A stretch of 64,000 nt of DNA, taken from assembly GCF_026241105.1 (NCBI RefSeq), contig NZ_JAPFFT010000004.1:124001-188000 (forward strand). Direction: 5' to 3'. How positions within the stretch are numbered: position 1 is the first letter of the stretch; the number at the start of each line of letters is the position of its first letter. This stretch comes from Arthrobacter rhizophilus (GTDB lineage: Bacteria; Actinomycetota; Actinomycetes; Actinomycetales; Micrococcaceae). The notes under the pieces were generated by a model. It was not told the DNA's origin and searched no databases. It was given only the letters and a program-made list of their open reading frames with translations. Positions 25,185 through 34,369 of this stretch are shown piece after piece. The position numbers and the translations under genes are program-made.

Positions 25185-26014
25185 AAATCGCCCGCAGGAA
25201 CGTTGGGGTTTTGTTGGCGGCAGGGAGCCTGATTGCCGGACTCGCTGGCTGCGCCGGCACCCCCGGATCAGGTTCGCCCAGCGCCACTAGCAGCAGCGCC
25301 GTAAGCGCCGGTTCCCCAAGCGGCAGCTCGCCCCAGCTCTCCGGCACCGTCACGATATATGCCGCCGCTTCCCTCAAAGCAACATTCACCAAGCTGGCCT
25401 CCGAGTTCGAAGCCAAGAACCCCGGCACCAAAGTGGTCTTGAGCTTTGCGGGCTCCTCAGACTTGGTCACGCAGATCACCCAGGGAGCCCCCGCGGATGT
25501 GTTCGCTTCCGCTGACACCAAGAACATGGGCAAACTCTCCGACGCCTCCCTCGTGGACGGAAAAGCAACGAACTTTGCCACGAACGTCCTGACCATCGCT
25601 GTCCCGCCGGCCAACCCGGCGTCGATCGCTTCCTTCGCGGACCTCGCGAAACCAGGCGTAAAGGTAGTTGTCTGCGCCAGCCAGGTACCGTGCGGGTCTG
25701 CCGCCCAGAGCGTGGAAAAGGCCACCGGCACCACCATCAAGCCCGTAAGCGAGGAGTCCTCCGTGACCGATGTCCTTGGCAAAGTGAGCTCGGGCGAGGC
25801 CGACGCCGGCTTGGTTTACGTCACCGACGTCAAGAGTGCCGGTGACAAGGTCAAGGGCGTCCCGTTCCCCGAGGCCAGCAACGCCGTCAATACCTACCCG
25901 ATCGCCACGGTGGGCACCAGCAAGCACAAGGACCTGGCCGCCGCATTCATCAGCCTGGTCACCGGCGGCGAGGGCAAGAAAGTCCTGGGAGACGCGGGCT
26001 TTGGCGTACCGTAG
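25181..26014 (+). CDS. modA: Molybdate ABC transporter substrate-binding lipoprotein ModA
   Basis: A 277-residue periplasmic-type binding protein anchored as a lipoprotein: signal peptide with lipobox LAGC (Cys at about 25), then a Ser/Gly linker. Characteristic ModA blocks are VTIYAAASLKATFTKLASEFE, FAGSSDLVTQITQGAPADVFASAD and VCASQVPCGSAAQ. It captures molybdate (or tungstate) for ModBC. The GTG start overlaps the stop of the HTH-Mop gene (GTGA). Confidence 0.94.
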   Translation: MKIARRNVGVLLAAGSLIAGLAGCAGTPGSGSPSATSSSAVSAGSPSGSSPQLSGTVTIYAAASLKATFTKLASEFEAKNPGTKVVLSFAGSSDLVTQITQGAPADVFASADTKNMGKLSDASLVDGKATNFATNVLTIAVPPANPASIASFADLAKPGVKVVVCASQVPCGSAAQSVEKATGTTIKPVSEESSVTDVLGKVSSGEADAGLVYVTDVKSAGDKVKGVPFPEASNAVNTYPIATVGTSKHKDLAAAFISLVTGGEGKKVLGDAGFGVP

Positions 26015-26020
26015 GCGTTG

Positions 26021-26824
26021 ATGAACTACAGCGGGGTTCCACGGTGGGTCTACGGCTTGGCGGCAATGGGTGGCTTGTTCGTCCTGCTGCCGTTGGCTGC
26101 CATGGTGGCAAAGGTCGATTGGTCCCGCTTCATCCCGCTGGTGGCCTCCGAGTCCTCGCTGACGGCGCTGGGGCTTAGCCTACGTACTTCCGCCGCGAGC
26201 ACCGCCCTCTGCGTCCTCTTCGGCATCCCCTTGGCGCTGGTCCTTGCCCGCCGGCCATTCCGCGGGCAGCGACTCCTCCGCGCCTTCGTCCTCCTGCCCT
26301 TGGTGTTGCCGCCGGTAGTGGGTGGCATTGCCCTGCTTTACACCTTTGGGCGTCAGGGGCTACTGGGCAAGAACCTTGAGCTCGTGGGGATCCAGATCGC
26401 CTTTTCGACGACGGCGGTGGTCCTGGCCCAGACGTTCGTCGCCTTGCCGTTTCTGGTAGTCAGCCTCGAAGGCGCCCTGCGGACGGCCGGCAACCGCTAC
26501 GAAGCCGTTGCCGCGACGCTCGGCGCCCGCCCCGCCACCATCTTGCGACGCGTGACCGTGCCTATGGTCCTCCCCGGGCTCGCTTCCGGAGCGGTGTTGT
26601 CCTTTGCCCGCAGCCTCGGGGAATTCGGGGCCACTCTGACTTTCGCAGGGAGCTTGCAGGGGGTCACACGGACCCTGCCACTGGAAATCTACCTTCAGCG
26701 CGAGACCGACGCGGATGCCGCCGTCGCCCTTTCGCTGGTGCTTGTTGCGGTGGCGGTGATCGTCGTCGGGCTGTCCTACCGGCGTCCGCACCGCGCCGAC
26801 ATTCCGGCGGAGGCCGCGGCATGA
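26021..26824 (+). CDS. modB: Molybdate ABC transporter permease ModB
   Basis: A 267-residue inner-membrane permease with six predicted helices. The EAA loop for ModC contact reads [46 protein letters not shown] (about 165-212). The ATG at 26021 is preferred over the TTG three bases upstream. Its stop overlaps the modC start by four bases. Confidence 0.94.
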   Translation: MNYSGVPRWVYGLAAMGGLFVLLPLAAMVAKVDWSRFIPLVASESSLTALGLSLRTSAASTALCVLFGIPLALVLARRPFRGQRLLRAFVLLPLVLPPVVGGIALLYTFGRQGLLGKNLELVGIQIAFSTTAVVLAQTFVALPFLVVSLEGALRTAGNRYEAVAATLGARPATILRRVTVPMVLPGLASGAVLSFARSLGEFGATLTFAGSLQGVTRTLPLEIYLQRETDADAAVALSLVLVAVAVIVVGLSYRRPHRADIPAEAAA

Positions 26825-27885
26825 GTTTCCACATCGACGCTACCGTCCGCGCCCGCAACGTTGACATTTCATTGAGCGTTGGGCCGGCGGAAACCGTGGC
26901 GATCCTGGGGCCAAACGGCGCGGGAAAATCGACACTGCTGTCCGTCGCTGCGGGACTCTTGCGGCCCGACGCCGGCTCTGCCCGCCTGGGGGAGCGGGTC
27001 CTGTTCAACCTCGACGGCGGCAGCCGGGTGTGGACCCCGCCGCACCTTCGGGGGACGGCCTTGCTCGCCCAGGAACCATTGCTTTTCCCCCACCTGAGCG
27101 TCCTGGAAAATGTGGCTTTCGGCCCGCGCAGCGCAGGTGCTTCGCGGGCGCAGTCACGCGAAACGGCGCGGCACTGGCTTGCCGAAGTCGACGTCGCACA
27201 GTTGGCTGAACGGAAGCCCGGCGAGTTGTCCGGAGGGCAGGCCCAGCGCGTTGCCGTGGCCCGGGCGTTGGCAGCGAGCCCCGAGTTGCTGCTCCTTGAC
27301 GAGCCGATGTCTGCCTTGGACATCCATGCCGCTCCGCACCTGCGCCGGCTCCTCAAGCGCGTCCTGTCCGGGCGTCGCGCCGTCATCATCACCCACGATG
27401 TCCTGGATGCCCTCATCCTCGCGGACCGGGTGATCGTTATGGAAAAGGGCAGGATTGTGGAGGAAGGCCCTACACGGGAGGTATTCCGGCGCCCCCGAAG
27501 CCAATTCGCCGCCGGACTGGCCGGGGTGAACCTCCTCGCGGGCACAGTCACCGAAGACGGACTCAGGACGTCCGCCGCGGCGGGCGGCGCCAGCCTGCAT
27601 GTCGCGGGACATCTGGATGATGAAGCAGAACCGGGCCAGCCCGGCGTCGCCGCCTTCCCGCCGTCGGCCGTTTCAGTGTTCCTCGACGCGGCACACGGCA
27701 GCCCGCGCAACTCATTCCCGGTTGCGATCACGGATCTTGAACCGCACGGTGACCACATCCGGGTCCGGGCCGGAGATCTGGCAGCGGACATCACGCCCGC
27801 TGCGTCCGCCGAGCTGGGACTCGAACCGGGGTCGCGCGTCTATTTTGTGGTCAAAGCCACGGCAGTCCAGGTGTACGCGGCGTAG
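26821..27885 (+). CDS. modC: Molybdate ABC transporter ATP-binding protein ModC
   Basis: A 354-residue ATPase with Walker [10 protein letters not shown] (about 30-38), Q-loop [12 protein letters not shown], signature LSGGQAQR and Walker [13 protein letters not shown] followed by the switch His in ITHD. The C-terminal 70 residues (from about 285, [28 protein letters not shown]) form a TOBE/Mop domain that binds molybdate and can feed back on transport. The ATG overlaps the modB stop. Confidence 0.94.
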   Translation: MSFHIDATVRARNVDISLSVGPAETVAILGPNGAGKSTLLSVAAGLLRPDAGSARLGERVLFNLDGGSRVWTPPHLRGTALLAQEPLLFPHLSVLENVAFGPRSAGASRAQSRETARHWLAEVDVAQLAERKPGELSGGQAQRVAVARALAASPELLLLDEPMSALDIHAAPHLRRLLKRVLSGRRAVIITHDVLDALILADRVIVMEKGRIVEEGPTREVFRRPRSQFAAGLAGVNLLAGTVTEDGLRTSAAAGGASLHVAGHLDDEAEPGQPGVAAFPPSAVSVFLDAAHGSPRNSFPVAITDLEPHGDHIRVRAGDLAADITPAASAELGLEPGSRVYFVVKATAVQVYAA

Positions 27886-27931
27886 CTTGGCGGGCGCTGC
27901 GTTGCCGGATGGTGCGCGGTACTGTGAACTG

Positions 27932-28687
27932 GTGCCTGCCGATCAAGAATCCCTGCCCGCCTCCGGAGCCCCCGACGCCTCCGCTGCCGAATCCAGCGGT
28001 CCCCGCGAGCTGCGCTTCGCTTACGTCGCCGGCGTGACGCCCGGGAAGTGGATCCGGCGCTGGGAGGAGCGCATGCCTGGTGTTCCGCTGCACTCGTTCA
28101 TGTCCGACGGCGGTGCGCAGCTTGCGGTGTTACGCGACGGTTCAGCGGACCTCAGCTTTGTTCGCTTGCCAGTGGACCGCGAGGGGCTCAACGTCATCCC
28201 GCTCTACGAAGAGCAACCCGTGGTGGTGGCTCCGAAAGGCCACGAAATCTCAGTGTTTGAAGAGGTGGCACTGGAGGATCTCGCGGAAGAGAACTTCCTG
28301 GATGTCGGAGAGATGGGCGGGCCGGAGATGGCCATGCGGGTGGTGGCTTCCGGTGCCGGTCTCGTGATCCTGCCGATGTCCGTGGCCCGGCATTTCAACG
28401 TCAAGGACACGGTGGCGCGTCGCCTGACCGGGGCGGAAGGGACGCAGATCGCCCTGGCGTGGTTGAGCGACGCCACGAACGAGGTCATTGAGGAATTCAT
28501 CGGGATCGTCCGCGGCCGCACGGCCCAGAGCTCTCGGCAGCCTTCGGCGCAGCAGGAGAAACCCAAGAAGGCCCCCAAGCCGGACCGGCGCGGCACCGGC
28601 GCCAAGAAGCCGGCTGTTGCCCAGCGCTATGCCCCGAACCCGGACAAGGGCCGCGGCAAGGGCTCCCGCAAGAAAGGAAAGCGCTAG
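27932..28687 (+). CDS. LysR-type effector-binding domain protein without HTH, basic C-terminal tail
   Basis: A 251-residue protein beginning at GTG (VPADQESLPA). From about residue 29 (ELRFAYVAGVTPGKWIRRWEERMPGVPL) it follows the LysR substrate-binding fold through LVILPMSVARHF and WLSDATNEVIEEFI. There is no N-terminal wHTH. Instead the last 55 residues are strongly basic (Lys/Arg/Pro-rich, ending SRKKGKR). It may bind nucleic acid or a partner through the tail while sensing a ligand. It is 46 bases after modC and three bases before the LacI-like gene. Upstream in-frame starts overlap modC and lack support. Confidence 0.8.
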   Translation: MPADQESLPASGAPDASAAESSGPRELRFAYVAGVTPGKWIRRWEERMPGVPLHSFMSDGGAQLAVLRDGSADLSFVRLPVDREGLNVIPLYEEQPVVVAPKGHEISVFEEVALEDLAEENFLDVGEMGGPEMAMRVVASGAGLVILPMSVARHFNVKDTVARRLTGAEGTQIALAWLSDATNEVIEEFIGIVRGRTAQSSRQPSAQQEKPKKAPKPDRRGTGAKKPAVAQRYAPNPDKGRGKGSRKKGKR

Positions 28688-28690
28688 GCC

Positions 28691-29311
28691 ATGGGACTTG
28701 GAGCGAAGCCGACCATCCGGGACGTCGCCAAGAGCGCGGGTGTTTCCCTCACCACCGTGTCCTATGTGTTATCCGGACGCCACGGCGGCACCACCCGCAT
28801 CAGCGAGTCGACGCAAGCGCGTGTGCAGGCGGCTGCGAAGGAGCTGGGTTACGTGCCCAACCAGGCGGCCCGCGGAATGCGTCGGGGCAAGACCGATCTG
28901 GTCGCTATTGCCATCGGCGATCTCGAATGGCCCTGGGACCGTGCTTTGGCTACGGCTGCTGCACGCATCTTGCCCGAGCACGGCTACCAGCCCGTGATCC
29001 TCATCGGCGAGGGGTGGCGGCGGTTCATGCTCTCCGGCGGTGCCGATGGCGCCATCATTGGTGCCCTTCCTCCCGGCACCCTTCTTGACCTCACGGTAGG
29101 CGAGCTCGCCCGGCGGGGAGTAGCCCAGGTTGTCATCTCGGACACCATGCAGCCTGCCGGTTTCGACGTCCTGGCCCCCGGATCTGCCGGTGGGACCCCG
29201 GAACCGGAAGCCCTCGAAGGCGCCATCACGCTCCTCCTAGACCGGCTCTCCGGCCGCACCATCGGCGTTGGAACTACCATGGCCGCGCCTTGGGAGTTCC
29301 GGACACCGTAG
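28691..29311 (+). CDS. Shortened LacI-family regulator
   Basis: A 206-residue protein; LacI regulators usually have about 330-350. The HTH and hinge are complete (TIRDVAKSAGVSLTTVSYVLSGR, then RVQAAAKELGYVPNQAARGMRRGKTD). The first effector subdomain runs to about VISDTMQPAGFDVL. It then jumps to what looks like a normal LacI end (EALEGAITLLLDRLSGRTIGVGTT). Roughly 120 central residues seem missing, in frame, so it may still bind DNA without a full ligand pocket. It is three bases after the LysR-like gene and so probably co-transcribed. Confidence 0.8.
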   Translation: MGLGAKPTIRDVAKSAGVSLTTVSYVLSGRHGGTTRISESTQARVQAAAKELGYVPNQAARGMRRGKTDLVAIAIGDLEWPWDRALATAAARILPEHGYQPVILIGEGWRRFMLSGGADGAIIGALPPGTLLDLTVGELARRGVAQVVISDTMQPAGFDVLAPGSAGGTPEPEALEGAITLLLDRLSGRTIGVGTTMAAPWEFRTP

Positions 29312-29320
29312 CTTTCCCTA

Positions 29321-29386
29321 CCCAACTAACTCGCATTTGTTGTCGTTATGGGGGCTCATAACGACAACAAATGCGAGCTACTTGGG
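29321..29386. repeat. Long intergenic palindrome, family 1, copy A
   Basis: The arms 29330-29350 and 29357-29377 (21 bases each, beginning CTCGCATTTGTTGTCG) are perfect reverse complements around GGGGCT. Extending outwards to 29321-29386 gives 28 of 30 paired positions. It sits between two convergent genes. A second copy is at 37142-37210. Confidence 0.85.
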
Positions 29387-29458
29387 CCCGGCAGGGCTAG
29401 CCCGCGTTGACCGTGCTCGCTAGGCGTTCGCGCATCCGGGCTCGGCTGTCATGGGTCC

Positions 29459-30562
29459 TTAGCTATTGGTCAGGCGGTAACGCTCAATCTGCTTGAGGCG
29501 CCGCTGGAGGCTGTCCCGCCGAGGGTGGGGGACGACGTCGGCAGCCTCGGCGGTGAGGTCGATGTGTTCGGTGCCGTACTGCCACAGCAGGAGATCATCG
29601 AGGAGGCGGTCCGGTCCGGGGGAGTAGCGATGGTCCAAGGCTTTGCGGACCTCGGTGATCCGGTTGGCGCTGAGGAGTCCGGCGAGCTCCACGGTCTTGT
29701 TCAGTCCGTGTGCGGCGAGAAGCTCCGCGGCCCAGCCCCAGTCGTCATCAACTTTACGGTCAACGTGGGGAAGGAGCGTCCGCCAGACGTCCCGCACACG
29801 GTTGGGCGTGAGGGGCATGGAGCCTTCGCCCTCCAGATCCCAGTAGCCGCGGACTTCCTCGTAGCGTTCGTGGAGATCGGCGAAGGCGCTCTCTACTGTT
29901 TCCAACATGGCCGCGGTCGCGGTGAATTGGCGGTCGAAGTGTGGCGTCCAGGCGCGGGGATCCTCGGCCTTGAAGCGGATGTCGTGTTCGATCTCGCTCC
30001 AGGCGTGCGCAAAAACCGTGCGGATCTGGCATTCGAAAAAGTAGCTGCCATTCGGCGGAATGTCTGGATTGAAGACCTGCTGGTAGGCCTTCACGGTTTC
30101 GTTCTGGATGGTGCGCAGGATGAGGTGGCGGCTCGAATACCCATACGTGCCGGACTCGATGGAGCCGATGTCCTTTTCAAGGTCGCCGCGGCAATCGAAA
30201 AGCTGGCGCTGGCGCTTGATGAGGTTGGCCACCGCGGCGTTCTCGGCCGGAAGCTTGGTGATGACGCGCAGCCCCACCATGTCATTCAAGGTCCGGAACG
30301 GGTCCGGGAACTTCAGCACCCGCGGGCCGCCATCCAGCGGCACTTCGGTGCGCGAAATCTTCTCCCGGAAGGATTCGACCGTCTTGGTGCGTCCCGTGAC
30401 GAAAAGGGGCACGGACTCGCTGTTCTTGAGCATGTCCCGCAGAGTCAGCAGGACGTCACGCGTGACAAGCTTCAAGGCAGGCCGGACGCGGGCATAGAGC
30501 TCCACGTTCGCCTGTACCGATTCGCGCAGCTCAGGATCCAAGCTGTCCCAATTGCTAGCCAT
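29459..30562 (-). CDS. RelA/SpoT-domain protein (putative small alarmone synthetase with C-terminal extension)
   Basis: A 367-residue cytosolic protein. The RelA/SpoT nucleotidyltransferase region (about 50-200) has GRTKTVESFREKISRTE, LNDMVGLRVITKLP, GTYGYSSRHLIL and FFECQIRTVFAHAWSEIEHDIRFK. No HD hydrolase domain is present and no TGS/ACT domains follow. It would transfer pyrophosphate to GTP/GDP. Beyond about residue 240 there are about 125 further residues that I do not recognise, longer than typical small alarmone synthetases. It is convergent with the LacI-like gene. Confidence 0.85.
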   Translation of the reverse strand: MASNWDSLDPELRESVQANVELYARVRPALKLVTRDVLLTLRDMLKNSESVPLFVTGRTKTVESFREKISRTEVPLDGGPRVLKFPDPFRTLNDMVGLRVITKLPAENAAVANLIKRQRQLFDCRGDLEKDIGSIESGTYGYSSRHLILRTIQNETVKAYQQVFNPDIPPNGSYFFECQIRTVFAHAWSEIEHDIRFKAEDPRAWTPHFDRQFTATAAMLETVESAFADLHERYEEVRGYWDLEGEGSMPLTPNRVRDVWRTLLPHVDRKVDDDWGWAAELLAAHGLNKTVELAGLLSANRITEVRKALDHRYSPGPDRLLDDLLLWQYGTEHIDLTAEAADVVPHPRRDSLQRRLKQIERYRLTNS

Positions 30563-30661
30563 GCCTCCAGCTTACGGGGACGGGCTGACAGTTTCGGGAG
30601 CCGGCTGCGCTAACAATATGGGTCGGCCTTGTCCTCCAGGTAGATCGAAGTAGTGCAGGCG

Positions 30662-30937
30662 CTACCGATGCGAAGCCTGGAAACAGGCGACATCGTATTG
30701 GGAAGTGGGCGAGTAGTGCTGTCCTCCCACGCCGCCGTTGGTGCTGTTGATGCCTGGCTCGTTGAACGGTGATCCCGGGCTGTTGGCGGCATTGCCCGGC
30801 GTGTTCGGTTCGAGCGCTTGGCAGGACTGATTAGGCCGCCCGGTTCCAGGCGGGTTTGCCGCTGATGCGGGCGAAGCAACGGCCAGCACACTCAAAGTCA
30901 ATGCCACAAGAACCGACGCGGAGATACGACGGATCAT
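30662..30937 (-). CDS. Small secreted protein
   Basis: A 91-residue exported protein: signal peptide (about 1-26, MIRRISASVLVALTLSVLAVASPASAA), then a Gly/Pro/Asn-rich mature part with two Cys (QSCQALEPNTPGNAANSPGSPFNEPGINSTNGGVGG, DVACFQ). The pattern resembles a family of short actinobacterial secreted proteins of unknown function (recollection only). The ATG at 30937 is chosen because a near-perfect GGAGGTGAT Shine-Dalgarno sequence precedes it; the GTG at 30946 lies inside that sequence. Two hairpins (30965-30984 and 30987-31005) lie in the leader. Confidence 0.82.
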   Translation of the reverse strand: MIRRISASVLVALTLSVLAVASPASAANPPGTGRPNQSCQALEPNTPGNAANSPGSPFNEPGINSTNGGVGGQHYSPTSQYDVACFQASHR

Positions 30938-30964
30938 TGGAATCACCTCCGGATTAAAGAAGCT

Positions 30965-31005
30965 TTCCCGCGACGCCGCGGGAATTGAAGCGAGGGTCGC
31001 GCTTC
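30965..31005 (-). promoter_or_regulatory. Two hairpins in the 5' leader of the small secreted protein gene
   Basis: TTCCCGCG (30965-30972) pairs with CGCGGGAA (30977-30984) around ACGC. A second stem, GAAGCG/CGCTTC type, lies at 30987-31005. They could stabilise the message or regulate access to the strong ribosome binding site. Confidence 0.4.
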
Positions 31006-31120
31006 ACCCCTGAGATTACGCTCGCGCTCTTGATCCAGAAAGGCTTTGCGTTGACGCTCAGACCTCGGCTCCCCCTCCGCGCCGTCCCTCCACGATAGGC
31101 TCGGCACAAAGGAGGACACG

Positions 31121-31933
31121 ATGAAGCGGCACAAGTACTACTACGGCGGCCACTCCAGTCAATGGGGCGAGCTGTTCGTACCGGACAACTCGCTGGAGGC
31201 GCACCGCAGTCGGCACGACGGAGTGGTGGTGGTGATCCACGGCGGCTATTGGCGCTCGCAATACGGCGCAGAGCTCGGTGAGCCGATTGCCAGGGACCTC
31301 GCCGCGCATGGAATCGCCGCCTGGAACCTTGAGTACCGCAGGGCCGGAAACGGTGGCGGGTGGCCGCACACGTTCGAGGACGTCCTCGATGGAATCGACC
31401 ATCTGGGGGAGATTGCCGGCACGCACGGACTCAACCTGGCCAAAGTGGTGGCGCTGGGACACTCCGCTGGCGGCCACCTTGCGGTCTGGGCAGCCGGCCG
31501 TGAAAAGCTCTCCAAGATTGGCGCCCCCGATGCCGATCGGCAGATCCATCGGCACGACAACGGCACAGCGGTGCGGCTGACCGGCGTCGTGAGCCAGTCA
31601 GGGCTGCTGAACCTGGCCGATGCCGAGCGACTCAACCTGAGCAACGGTGCAGTCGACAACCTCATGGGCGGCGACTCCGTAAGATACCCCAAACGGCATA
31701 TTTATGCGGACCCCATGAGGTCACTCCCCATCAGTGTTCCGGTCTTCGCCGTCCACGCTGCCGCTGACGAAGATGTTCCGTGCAGCCAGTCTGAGGCCTA
31801 TGTTGCCGCTTCGACTGCATCCGGAGGCGCAGCACAGCTCCTCAAGGTACCCGGGGACCATTTCGACCTGATCGACCCCAGGGCGGTTGCGTACAAGAAA
31901 TGCCGCGAGTTGGTGCAACGGCTGCTGGCGTGA
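31121..31933 (+). CDS. Alpha/beta hydrolase (kynurenine formamidase/carboxylesterase-like)
   Basis: A 270-residue alpha/beta hydrolase. The oxyanion motif HGGYW (about 40-44) and nucleophile Ser in GHSAGGHLAVWAA (about 109-121) are clear. The Asp and His of the triad are likely in HAAADEDVP and GDHFDLIDP. HGGYW plus GHSAGG resembles kynurenine-formamidase-like esterases, but no tryptophan-catabolism genes are nearby, so the substrate is unknown. The start ATG has AAAGGAGGACACG ahead of it. Confidence 0.85.
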   Translation: MKRHKYYYGGHSSQWGELFVPDNSLEAHRSRHDGVVVVIHGGYWRSQYGAELGEPIARDLAAHGIAAWNLEYRRAGNGGGWPHTFEDVLDGIDHLGEIAGTHGLNLAKVVALGHSAGGHLAVWAAGREKLSKIGAPDADRQIHRHDNGTAVRLTGVVSQSGLLNLADAERLNLSNGAVDNLMGGDSVRYPKRHIYADPMRSLPISVPVFAVHAAADEDVPCSQSEAYVAASTASGGAAQLLKVPGDHFDLIDPRAVAYKKCRELVQRLLA

Positions 31934-32001
31934 CGGACTTCTGACAAGTCACCAACTGTCATTGCGAGACGCGCACTACATCTGCGTGGCAGAGTTGTCC
32001 C

Positions 32002-32970
32002 ATGCTGACAGTCATAGGTGAAGCCCTGGTTGATGTGGTCCAGCGCTCCTCGGGAGTCGACGCCCACGTGGGCGGCAGTCCGCTCAATGTTGCGGTGGGG
32101 TTGGCCCGGCTGGATCACGCCGTCCAGTTCATCGGCCGCTTCGGCAAGGATGCCTACGGCGACTCGATCGCAGCCCATCTGCGCTCCAGTTCCGTCATGG
32201 TTCCTCTGCCGCCGGACGAGAATCCCACCAGCGTGGCTACCGCCTTGATCGACGACGACGGCGCGGCCAGCTACACGTTCGACCTCACCTGGGAGCTTCC
32301 CGGCTTCGCAGCGCGGCTACCGTTCATGCTTCAGGGGACATCCCTCCTGCACACGGGCTCCATCGCCACCATGTTGGAGCCGGGTGCAGCGGAGGTCCTT
32401 GCCGCCGTCGAGCATGCCCACCCGAACGCGATCATCAGCTTCGATCCCAACTGCCGGCCCAGCATCATCACAGACCGGGACTATGCTCGCGCCCAAGTGG
32501 AGCGCTTCGTTGCCCTCTCGGACGTAGTCAAAGCTTCCGATGAGGACCTTGAGTGGCTCTATCCCGGCGTCGACGTCCTGGATTCCGCCCGGCGCTGGCT
32601 CCGCTTAGGCGGTAGTGCCGGGCCCGCCGTCGTCGTGGTCACGCGGGGAGCGGACGGACCGTGGGGAGTCACGGCCTCGGGCGAGGCCCAGGTGGACGCC
32701 CCGAAGGTAGGCGTGGCGGATACGGTGGGAGCCGGCGATTCCTTCATGGCTGCGCTCCTCTCAGGGATCGTCGATCACGGACTGGCCGGGGCACAAAACC
32801 GGGACGAGCTGCATGCGATGCCCGCCGAAGTGCTCGAAGGGATCCTCAATCATGCAGCGCTCGCCGCGGCTATTACTGTCTCCCGGCCAGGCGCGAACCC
32901 CCCGACACGCGCGGAAATCAACGCCCAGAGTGCCCTTGAGGCTGGGGCCAGCATTGAAAGGCAGTCATGA
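32002..32970 (+). CDS. PfkB-family carbohydrate kinase (fructokinase-like)
   Basis: A 322-residue ribokinase-family sugar kinase. The N-terminal signature VGGSPLNVAVGLARLDHAVQFIGRFGKDAYGD (about 27-58) and the catalytic DTVGAGDSFMAALLSGI (about 240-256, Asp base and anion hole) are present. The ligand is probably a free sugar such as fructose. Its stop overlaps the ATG of the next gene (ATGA). Confidence 0.9.
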   Translation: MLTVIGEALVDVVQRSSGVDAHVGGSPLNVAVGLARLDHAVQFIGRFGKDAYGDSIAAHLRSSSVMVPLPPDENPTSVATALIDDDGAASYTFDLTWELPGFAARLPFMLQGTSLLHTGSIATMLEPGAAEVLAAVEHAHPNAIISFDPNCRPSIITDRDYARAQVERFVALSDVVKASDEDLEWLYPGVDVLDSARRWLRLGGSAGPAVVVVTRGADGPWGVTASGEAQVDAPKVGVADTVGAGDSFMAALLSGIVDHGLAGAQNRDELHAMPAEVLEGILNHAALAAAITVSRPGANPPTRAEINAQSALEAGASIERQS

Positions 32971-33491
32971 GCTACGCCGACCTTCCCCGCGTCCAAGCCT
33001 TTGATCTCACCAGCGAATCGCTCAGAGATGGTGACGCACTCGAGCCGGCACAGACCAGCAAACGCTTCGGCGTGGCCGGGGGCGAGGACGAATCTCCGCA
33101 GCTGAGCTGGAGCGGAGCACCGGATGGCACCAAGGGCTACGTCGTTACCGTCTTCGATCCCGATGCCCCCAAAGCCGGTGGCTACTGGCACTGGGCCGTG
33201 GTCAAGATCCCGGCCAGTACGAGCTCCTTGCCGGCGGGCGCGGGCACTCAGGGTGGTTCGCACCTGCCGTCCGGCGCTTTCCAGTTGAAGAACGACGCCG
33301 GGTTCCCCGGTTATCTGGGTGCCGCGCCTCCGCCGGGACACGGCCCGCACCGGTACATCGTGGCCGTGCACGCCGTCGATGTCGAAGAGTTGGGCCTCGA
33401 CGCCAGCGCCTCCACCGGTGCTCTTGTCCGCAAGCTGACGTCGCATACCTTGGGGCGGGCTGTGATCACGGGCCATTTCGAGCGCCGCTAA
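32967..33491 (+). CDS. PEBP family protein (YbhB/YbcL-like)
   Basis: A 174-residue phosphatidylethanolamine-binding-fold protein. Family landmarks are SPQLSWSGAPDGTKGYVVTVFDPDAPKAGGYWHWAVVKIP (about 47-86) and GPHRYIVAVHAVDVEELGL. The cellular role of bacterial homologues is not known. It is translationally coupled to the upstream sugar kinase. Confidence 0.9.
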   Translation: MSYADLPRVQAFDLTSESLRDGDALEPAQTSKRFGVAGGEDESPQLSWSGAPDGTKGYVVTVFDPDAPKAGGYWHWAVVKIPASTSSLPAGAGTQGGSHLPSGAFQLKNDAGFPGYLGAAPPPGHGPHRYIVAVHAVDVEELGLDASASTGALVRKLTSHTLGRAVITGHFERR

Positions 33492-33538
33492 TCCTGGCGC
33501 GCTCTGTGGCCGAGGCTGACCCCACGTAGACTGACATA

Positions 33539-34348
33539 ATGCGGCTCGTAGCTAGTGATATTGACGGCACCATCCTTGGCCATGACGGCCAGATAAGCAG
33601 CCGCACCATCCGCGCCTTCCATGCTTGCCGTGACGCGGGCATCGAGGTGGTGTTCGTGACCGGGCGGCCGCCGCGCTGGCTCTACCCGCTCCGCGAACAG
33701 ATCGGCCACACTGGCACCGTCATCTGTTCCAACGGGGCCGTGGTGTGGGATCTTGAGGCTGCCAAGCTGATTTCCGCCGATGCCTTGAGCATCGAGTCCG
33801 TGCTCGAGGCGCGCCGGATCATCAAGCAGCTCCGGCCCGACGCCTTGTTCGCGGCCGAAACACTCACGGGATTCCACCTTGAGCCGGGTTTCATCGAGAA
33901 CGAAACCAGTGAGCTCCTGGCCGAGTTCACTCCCGCGCGGTTGGAGGAAACGCTCACCGCGGATGACGCCGTCGTAAAGTTCCTTGCGGTGACACGCACC
34001 GGCAGCCCGGACGATTTCCTGGCAGAGGTGCAGCCCGTCGTCGCGCATCTCGTGGCGACCACGCACTCAGCGCCTCGGACCGCACTCCTGGAAATGTCCG
34101 CTCCCGGCATCAACAAGGCCGTCACGCTGGCCGTATACGCGGCATCAAGGGGCATCGAGGCCGCGGACGTGGTGGCTTTTGGTGACATGCCCAATGACGT
34201 CGAGATGCTGCGCTGGGCCGGCGACGGTTACGCGATGGCCAGCGGCCACCCCGAGGCCATCACCGCCGCGGGCCAGCAAGCACCGCATTTCGACGACGAC
34301 GGCGTGGCCCAGATTCTCGAGGCAAAGCTCGCTTCCCTGCGGGTCTAG
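33539..34348 (+). CDS. HAD-superfamily phosphatase, Cof type
   Basis: A 269-residue Cof-type HAD hydrolase. Motif I is ASDIDGTIL (nucleophile D8, acid/base D10), motif II VFVTGR, motif III Lys in NKAVTLAVYA and motif IV VVAFGDMPNDVEMLRWAG. A C2B-type cap lies between. These enzymes typically dephosphorylate sugar phosphates or nucleotides. Another member is at 56820-57665. Confidence 0.9.
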   Translation: MRLVASDIDGTILGHDGQISSRTIRAFHACRDAGIEVVFVTGRPPRWLYPLREQIGHTGTVICSNGAVVWDLEAAKLISADALSIESVLEARRIIKQLRPDALFAAETLTGFHLEPGFIENETSELLAEFTPARLEETLTADDAVVKFLAVTRTGSPDDFLAEVQPVVAHLVATTHSAPRTALLEMSAPGINKAVTLAVYAASRGIEAADVVAFGDMPNDVEMLRWAGDGYAMASGHPEAITAAGQQAPHFDDDGVAQILEAKLASLRV

Positions 34349-34369
34349 TCAGTCGTGCACTCGCCAGGA

